Source of the DNA: Bacillota bacterium
Lineage (GTDB): Bacteria > Bacillota_E > RBS10-35 > JAJYVN01
Assembly (NCBI GenBank): GCA_021846605.1
Contig: JAJZWQ010000124.1
Location: forward strand, 1-9,186
DNA length: 9,186 nucleotides
Direction: 5' to 3'
Part shown: positions 5,741 through 9,186 of the stretch, piece after piece
How positions within the stretch are numbered: the stretch's first letter is position 1
Layout of the letters: each line of letters starts with the position of its first letter
Position numbers and translations under genes: made by a program
Notes under the pieces: generated by a model
Database searches by the model: none
The model's input: the letters and a program-made list of their open reading frames with translations, nothing else
Told to the model about the DNA's origin: nothing

Positions 5741-7344
5741 TCCCACACCTCACCTCGGGGCGGCTGCCCCGCCGTTGTGACGAAATGGCAGGCCAGGGCG
5801 GGGTCCTCCTCTGGATAGTCCTGCCGGAAGTGCGCGCCGCGGCTTTCCCGCCGCGCCTGCGCGCCGGCCGCGATGAGTCCGGCGACGACCGGCTCGGTGG
5901 ACGGCGGCAGCCCGCTTAGCCGCTGGGCGAGGCGGTCCAGCCCCGCCGCGTCGCGCACGATGCCCGCGTCGGCGAACATCCACGCGCCCAGTTCCTGCCG
6001 GAGCGCCGGCGGCAGGCCGGTGAGCTCTGGGGGGATGGGGGGCATGCTCGGCGCCGTCTCGGCCAGGGCGGCCTCCGCCGCCCGGCTGCCAAAGACGAGG
6101 CATTCCAACAGCGAGTTGGACGCCAGCCGGTTGGCGCCGTGCACCCCTGTGCAGGCGGCCTCCCCCACGGCGTACAGCCGCGGCAGCCGGGTGCGGCCGA
6201 ACAGGTCCACCACCACCCCGCCCATCAGGTAGTGGGCAGCCGGCGCCACAGGGATCGGCGCGGCGAGCGGGTCGAAGCCACGCGCCCGCAACCCCTCGAA
6301 CAGGCGGGAGAAGTGCTCGCGGGCGCCTCCCATGGCCTCGATGCGCAGTTCCACATGGTCGGCGCCGGTGGCCGCCATCTCGGAGGTGATGGCACGGGCC
6401 ACCACGTCGCGCGGGGCCAGCTCGCCCGCCGGGTCGTAGCGCCGCATGAAGCGCTCCCCGTGGAGGTTCCAGAGTTGGGCACCCTCGCCGCGCAGGGCCT
6501 CGCTCAGCAGGAAGGCCGGCCGTCCCAGCGCGAAGGCCGTGGGGTGGAACTGGACGAACTCCAGGTCGGCCACGGCCGCGCCGGCCAGGTAGGCCAGCGC
6601 GATGCCGTCGCCGGCGGTCGTCTGGGGATTCGTGGTGCGCGCATACAGGCCGCACGCGCCCCCGGTGGCCAGGATGGTGGCGCGGGCCTGCACCAGACAG
6701 GCGCGGCCGCGGCGGAGCACGAGCGCTCCAGCACATTGCCCGCCCACGCCGTCCAACCCGATCAGGCGCGCGTCGTCCCAGGCCATCAGGCCCGGCTGGG
6801 CGAGCACTTGCGGGGTCAGGGCCTGCACCACCGCCTGGCCCGTGGCTCCACCGTTGGCGTGCACGATGCGGCGCCGCTGGTGCCCGGCCTCCAGCCCGAG
6901 CGCCGGCCGGCCGTCCGCCTCAAGATCGAAGGGGACGCCCAGCGCCAGCATCTCGGCGATGCGCGCCGGTCCCTCCCCGGCCAGCACCTCGACGGCGCTG
7001 GGCTTGCAGAGTCCGCGCCCGGCCTGCAGCGTGTCGGTCACATGGAGGGCGGGGTCGTCCTCGGCGTCCAGGGCCGCGGCGATGCCGCCCTGCGCCCATG
7101 CCGAGTTGCTCTCATCCAGGGCGACCTTGGAGAGCAGGAGACACCGGCCATGGGGGGCCAACTTCAGGGCTGTGTAGAGCCCTGCCAGCCCGCCGCCGAC
7201 GACCAGGAAGTCGACGGTGACCCGTTCAAAATCGGCGCCGGTTGCCGCCGAACCGGACGGAGCCCCGTGCGCCCCGTCAAATGGGGCGGGTGGCGTTGCC
7301 CTTTCCGTGAAAAAGGCCCTCCTGCGGAAGCCGCCGCGCCCCAA
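5737..7344 (-). CDS. nadB: L-aspartate oxidase
   Basis: NadB is the FAD flavoprotein that oxidises L-aspartate to iminosuccinate for NadA. Numbered from TTG 7344 (535 residues), it shows the FAD-binding VVGGGLAG (48-55), NSAWAQGGIAAA (80-91), HVTDTLQAG (101-109), QFHPTA (265-270), LLSEALRGEGA (279-289), catalytic-type Arg312 in APRDVVARAI, His371 in AAHYLMGG, GEAACTGVHGANRLASNSLLE (from 394), and a complete C-terminal helical domain ending in RRESRGAHFRQDYP. The start is the odd point. Below TTG 7344 no in-frame ATG, GTG or TTG occurs before the FAD motif, and TTG itself lacks a good ribosome-binding site. A perfect AGGAGG lies nine bases before an in-frame ACG (7308-7306), which would give 523 residues. 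The in-frame GTG at 7476 lies inside the methyltransferase gene and would add a very long leader. Product identity is secure; the start is not. Confidence 0.93.
   Translation of the reverse strand: MGRGGFRRRAFFTERATPPAPFDGAHGAPSGSAATGADFERVTVDFLVVGGGLAGLYTALKLAPHGRCLLLSKVALDESNSAWAQGGIAAALDAEDDPALHVTDTLQAGRGLCKPSAVEVLAGEGPARIAEMLALGVPFDLEADGRPALGLEAGHQRRRIVHANGGATGQAVVQALTPQVLAQPGLMAWDDARLIGLDGVGGQCAGALVLRRGRACLVQARATILATGGACGLYARTTNPQTTAGDGIALAYLAGAAVADLEFVQFHPTAFALGRPAFLLSEALRGEGAQLWNLHGERFMRRYDPAGELAPRDVVARAITSEMAATGADHVELRIEAMGGAREHFSRLFEGLRARGFDPLAAPIPVAPAAHYLMGGVVVDLFGRTRLPRLYAVGEAACTGVHGANRLASNSLLECLVFGSRAAEAALAETAPSMPPIPPELTGLPPALRQELGAWMFADAGIVRDAAGLDRLAQRLSGLPPSTEPVVAGLIAAGAQARRESRGAHFRQDYPEEDPALACHFVTTAGQPPRGEVWE
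7318..7323 (-). promoter_or_regulatory. Perfect Shine-Dalgarno AGGAGG facing an ACG codon in nadB
   Basis: The minus strand reads AGGAGG at 7323-7318, then nine bases, then ACG at 7308-7306, in frame with nadB. This is the only consensus-strength ribosome-binding site near the nadB N-terminus. It suggests that translation starts at 7308, through a rare ACG start or at what was once, or really is, an ATG. Confidence 0.45.
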
Positions 7345-7380
7345 CCACCGGGGGTGCTTGTGAAACGCGGCATTTCCGGG

Positions 7381-7409
7381 ATGGTAGCACGGGCGGGACC
7401 CCAGGGCAA
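7381..7409 (-). promoter_or_regulatory. Candidate sigma70-like promoter for the nadB operon
   Basis: On the minus strand TTGCCC (7409-7404) is followed after exactly 17 bases by TACCAT (7386-7381); each box matches its consensus at four of six positions. The site lies in the gap between the methyltransferase stop and nadB and would start transcripts near 7374, upstream of both candidate nadB starts. No regulator-binding site was recognised. Such matches can arise by chance. Confidence 0.35.
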
Positions 7410-7436
7410 CCGCTGTCGAGGAAAGGCGGATGGCCG

Positions 7437-8189
7437 TCAGCGGTGCGCCAGGAGTACCGCGTGGCGCTTCCGCCACGTGCCGGTGCCGCCGGCCAGGGCC
7501 TGCAGGGTTCCAGGGGCCAGGGCCGCCAACGCCTCCCGGATGACGCGCCCCTCCGGGCCGTCCGGGGCCACCGGTCGCAGCCATTCGCCAAACGACACGA
7601 GGGCGTCGGTCGCTTCGACGCGCACCAGGCGCAGTCCGGCGGCCTCCAGGAGCGCGCGCCACTCCTCCTCGGACAGCATGTGCACGTGCGTGGGGTCGCG
7701 CAGTTGTTCGAAGCGGTCGGCTTCGGCGCCCACCTCGGCCCTGGGGCTGAGGTCGCTGATCCCCAGCCGCCCCCCGGGCCGCAGCACCCGGGCCATCTCG
7801 GCCACGGCGGTGCGGATGTCGCGGAAGTGGTGCGCCGCGCGGCGGCAGGTCACGATGTCCGCGCTGCCGTCCCCAAAGGGCAGCGCCTCGGCAACGCCCA
7901 GCACGAAATCTGTCAGGTCCGCCACCCCCTGCGCCGCCGCCAGGGCCTTGGCCTCCGTCAGCATCGCGGGCGTGGGGTCAATCCCGGTGGTGCGGGCGCC
8001 CCGGCGGGCCAGCGCGACCGCCGTGTGCCCGGTGCCCGTGCCGACGTCCAGGGCGCGCTGCCCGTCCGCCGGCGCCACCCACTCCACCAGCAGGGCCAGG
8101 TCGGGGCCGGCGGCGTGGGTCGGGGATGTGGCATAGGCGTGGGCGTGCTGGCTGAAGAAGGGACTGGCGGCGTCGTCATCACGGGCCAT
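7437..8189 (-). CDS. Class I SAM-dependent methyltransferase (Methyltransf_11, UbiE/YcgJ-like)
   Basis: The 250-residue cytoplasmic protein has a Rossmann-type methyltransferase fold. Motif I is LDVGTGTGHTAVALA (47-61). Acidic D71 ends strand 2 (TTGID). The segment VAEALPFGDGSADIVTCRRAAHHF (from 99) gives the strand-4 region and the CRxAAHHF signature typical of small-molecule methyltransferases of the UbiE/MenG-like group. ARVLRPGGRLGISDL (133-147) is the post-motif III region. ATG 8189 is chosen because GGGAGGA sits five bases upstream; the frame stays open farther up, but without coding character. The substrate cannot be read from the sequence, and neighbouring genes give no menaquinone or ubiquinone context. 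It ends 92 bases before the TTG candidate start of nadB. It may be transcribed separately, given a 271-base gap upstream and a possible nadB promoter downstream. Confidence 0.9.
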   Translation of the reverse strand: MARDDDAASPFFSQHAHAYATSPTHAAGPDLALLVEWVAPADGQRALDVGTGTGHTAVALARRGARTTGIDPTPAMLTEAKALAAAQGVADLTDFVLGVAEALPFGDGSADIVTCRRAAHHFRDIRTAVAEMARVLRPGGRLGISDLSPRAEVGAEADRFEQLRDPTHVHMLSEEEWRALLEAAGLRLVRVEATDALVSFGEWLRPVAPDGPEGRVIREALAALAPGTLQALAGGTGTWRKRHAVLLAHR

Positions 8190-8460
8190 GGCGTCCTCCC
8201 CAAAACTCTGGTTGGTGCGACGGCGAATGTCGGTCCGGCCCCTTGGACGCCGCTTGGTTCGATTCCTGGTGCCCAGAGACAGCGAGCGAGGGGGCAGCCA
8301 CGGCCGGGCCGGATGGTCCTGTGGGGTGGGGGGATACACACGGCCCCGACAGAGGGCTTTTGCGACCACCGAGATCCCGTGATCGGCGATGCGCGAGCCG
8401 GGATGTCTCCGCTGCGCCCGCGTTTCATGCCCGGTGTCGCCGCCAGGCCAGCACGGGGCC
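8190..8460. other. Intergenic stretch between methyltransferase and thiamine-binding protein genes
   Basis: I see no supported gene in this stretch. It contains an inverted repeat, ATCCCG at 8374-8379 and CGGGAT at 8399-8404, separated by 19 bases, and a G-rich run around 8321-8333. On the plus strand it also has GGTTCGATTCC at 8256-8266, which resembles a tRNA T-loop without an accompanying tRNA. It should hold the promoter for the methyltransferase gene (minus strand), but no clear -35/-10 pair stood out. Confidence 0.4.
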
Positions 8461-8772
8461 TCAATCAGCGCCGAGGGCACGCACCGCCTCCACCTTGTGC
8501 CGCATGCTCGTCTCCTTGTCCCGGCGCTCATCCACCTTGATCACGGTGGACACCCGCTGGGCCCCCGCCGCGAACACGGCCTCCTGCATCTCGGCAATGA
8601 GCCCGAAGATCCGCCCCAGGTCCCCCTCGATGCTGGTGAACATCGGCCCCAACTCGTAGCCGACGTCCCCGGCCCGACGCAGCACCGCCTCGGCGGCCGC
8701 CACATAGCGGCTGACGCTGGGTGAATCGGACCCCACCGGCGTAATGCTGACGGCCACGATCGCCTTCCCCAT
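8461..8772 (-). CDS. MTH1187 family thiamine-binding protein (DUF77)
   Basis: The 103-residue protein spans the whole MTH1187/YkoF-like family (Pfam PF01910), a small ferredoxin-like alpha/beta fold that forms oligomers and whose members have been reported to bind thiamine. Diagnostic segments are VSITPVG (8-14), SPSVSRYVAAAEAVL (17-31), YELGPMFTSIEGDL (39-52), IFGLIAEM (55-62) and RVSTVIKVDERRDKETSM (73-90). There is no signal peptide or membrane segment, so it is cytoplasmic. ATG 8772 has GAGGAG eight bases upstream, which fixes the start. It lies 271 bases upstream of the methyltransferase and next to an IS-disrupted fragment. No thiamine synthesis or transport gene is nearby, so its physiological role is open. 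Confidence 0.93.
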   Translation of the reverse strand: MGKAIVAVSITPVGSDSPSVSRYVAAAEAVLRRAGDVGYELGPMFTSIEGDLGRIFGLIAEMQEAVFAAGAQRVSTVIKVDERRDKETSMRHKVEAVRALGAD

Positions 8773-8824
8773 GACGCGCGCTCCTCTCGTGCCTCCCGCG
8801 CCGGCATCCCCGGCGCCTGCGGTA

Positions 8825-9046
8825 TCACCGACAACCCCAATGGTACCCGGAACCGCCCCCGCCCCGGCAAACCCGCACCGAACCCCGAAGGCTCGCCTGG
8901 CAGCGCCTGCGCTCGGTGTACGTCGCGCCCGACTCGTCTACCGACGGCGCGTCCTCGCAGGATGTGTTCCGGACCTCCAGCCGCTCGCCCTCCAGGGCCT
9001 CGGACAGCGGGTGGACCTCATGCCGGTAGGGCCGCCACCTCCGCTG
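8825..9046 (-). pseudogene. Unidentified coding remnant cut by the right-hand IS end
   Basis: An open minus-strand frame begins abruptly at the inferred right end of the TnpB element (9046) and reads RRWRPYRHEVHPLSEALEGE, then RLEVRNTSCEDAPSVDES, stopping at TGA 8827-8825. It has no start codon with a ribosome-binding site. For about the first 40 codons third positions are strongly G/C and the composition looks protein-like; after about 8905 this fades into Gly-rich sequence. I read it as the 3' part of a gene whose upstream portion was separated by the insertion. I do not recognise the family; a weak resemblance to C-terminal tails of DDE transposases (HPLSEALxGERLEVR) is not enough to name it. 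It could also be chance open sequence in high-GC DNA. Confidence 0.35.
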
Positions 9047-9099
9047 TCATGACCGTCGCCTATAAGACGACGGCTTGCCAATCACCCCGCTTGCGCGGG
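9046..9099 (-). mobile_element. Right end and omega RNA-like hairpins of the second TnpB element
   Basis: Reading the minus strand after the catalytic region of tnpB, CCCGC-GCAA-GCGGG (9099-9086) makes a five-pair stem with a GNRA tetraloop, just before the tnpB stop. A second hairpin pairs CCGTCG with CGACGG (9073-9068 with 9058-9053) around a nine-base loop. It is followed by TCATGAC (9052-9046). This arrangement matches IS200/IS605 right ends, where the omega RNA scaffold overlaps the 3' end of tnpB and the guide begins just past the boundary. The guide of this copy would start near 9045 and read into the remnant at 8825-9046. Boundary and RNA are inferred. Confidence 0.6.
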
Positions 9100-9186
9100 C
9101 GTGGCGTGCGGGCGCATGACGGCGCCCCGGCGACCGATGTTGATCGCCGCGATGTGGTCTGCTGGCCCACCGAAGCCGCAGTCCAC
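9082..9186 (-). CDS. tnpB: TnpB-family RNA-guided nuclease, C-terminal end only
   Basis: The gene enters from the right edge on the minus strand and ends at TGA 9084-9082, leaving 34 residues. VDCGFGGPADHIAAINIGRRG covers the last zinc-ribbon Cys (C3) and the RuvC-III motif. D10 in ADHIAAINI is the expected catalytic Asp. A short basic/Pro-rich tail follows. The sequence differs from the left TnpB (HADLNAARNIG), so the two belong to different IS elements rather than to copies of one. The gene's 3' end carries the GNRA hairpin and right-end structure described at 9046-9099. The rest of the protein, and any tnpA, lie outside the window. Confidence 0.85.
   Translation of the reverse strand: MDCGFGGPADHIAAINIGRRGAVMRPHATPAQAG

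Noticed and set aside
7270..7288. CGCCCC/GGGGCG hairpin near the nadB start as a riboswitch
   Set aside because: It is a lone six-pair stem lying inside the probable coding region, and no known NAD-responsive RNA motif was recognised.
7345..7662. N-terminal extension of nadB up to an in-frame ATG at 7662
   Set aside because: This stretch runs through the methyltransferase gene in another frame and has shadow composition; NadB homologues start shortly before the FAD motif.
6139..8136. Long plus-strand open frames opposite nadB and the methyltransferase gene
   Set aside because: They have low-complexity composition and no motifs; the minus strand carries clear NadB and methyltransferase signatures.
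8195..8275. Possible tRNA on the plus strand from GGTTCGATTCC
   Set aside because: The T-stem has a mismatch and a wobble, no matching acceptor stem or anticodon arm was found upstream, and no CCA follows.
1..9186. Composite transposon carrying the nad block between two identical IS copies
   Set aside because: The two TnpB ends differ in protein motif, tail and hairpin, so they are not copies of one IS, and the genes between are ordinary housekeeping genes.
1..9186. CRISPR array, toxin-antitoxin pair or defence island
   Set aside because: No regularly spaced repeats, Cas-like proteins or small paired genes were found; the only nuclease genes of mobile type are the two TnpB ends.

Overview
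This is a high-GC bacterial chromosome segment, close to 70% G+C by eye, with strong G/C preference at third codon positions. It carries a compact row of minus-strand housekeeping genes bounded at both window edges by the 3' ends of two different IS200/IS605-type tnpB genes. The organism cannot be fixed from the window. A nadB-nadC-nadA order, a MutS2 with a C-terminal Smr domain and a LipM-like octanoyltransferase would suit a high-GC Bacillota-type or deeply branching thermophile-like lineage; this is inference only.

Layout, left to right. Positions 1-145 (+) hold the C-terminal end of a TnpB, followed by its right-end hairpin (133-152). Transcribed right to left (minus strand) come: a MTH1187-family thiamine-binding protein (8461-8772); a class I SAM-dependent methyltransferase (7437-8189); nadB (about 7308 or 7344 to 5737); nadC (5740-4841); nadA (4758-3781); mutS2 (3750-1366); a lipM/lplA-family gene (1369-458, trustworthy only to about 628); and aroQ (627-142). 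At the right edge are an unidentified gene remnant (8825-9046) and the C-terminus of a second TnpB (9082-9186, minus) with its own RNA-like hairpins.

How the genes work together. NadB, NadA and NadC form the complete aspartate route to nicotinate mononucleotide: aspartate to iminosuccinate, to quinolinate, to NaMN. nadB and nadC overlap by ATGA, and mutS2 and lipM overlap by GTGA, so nadB to aroQ looks like one co-directional transcription unit. It probably reads from a candidate sigma70-like promoter at 7381-7409. mutS2 (recombination control or ribosome rescue), lipM (lipoyl cofactor assembly) and aroQ (shikimate pathway) share no obvious pathway with NAD synthesis.

The core is ordinary metabolism. 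The noteworthy points lie at the joints. The stops of tnpB and aroQ overlap in the loop of one hairpin. lipM runs about 170 bases out of frame into aroQ across a seven-G tract. nadB has a perfect AGGAGG facing an ACG codon instead of an NTG start. A strong hairpin sits just upstream of the nadA ribosome-binding site. Two dissimilar TnpB right ends both point inward and both end in TC(C/A)TGAC. I found no CRISPR array, tRNA, rRNA, toxin-antitoxin pair or recognisable defence system.
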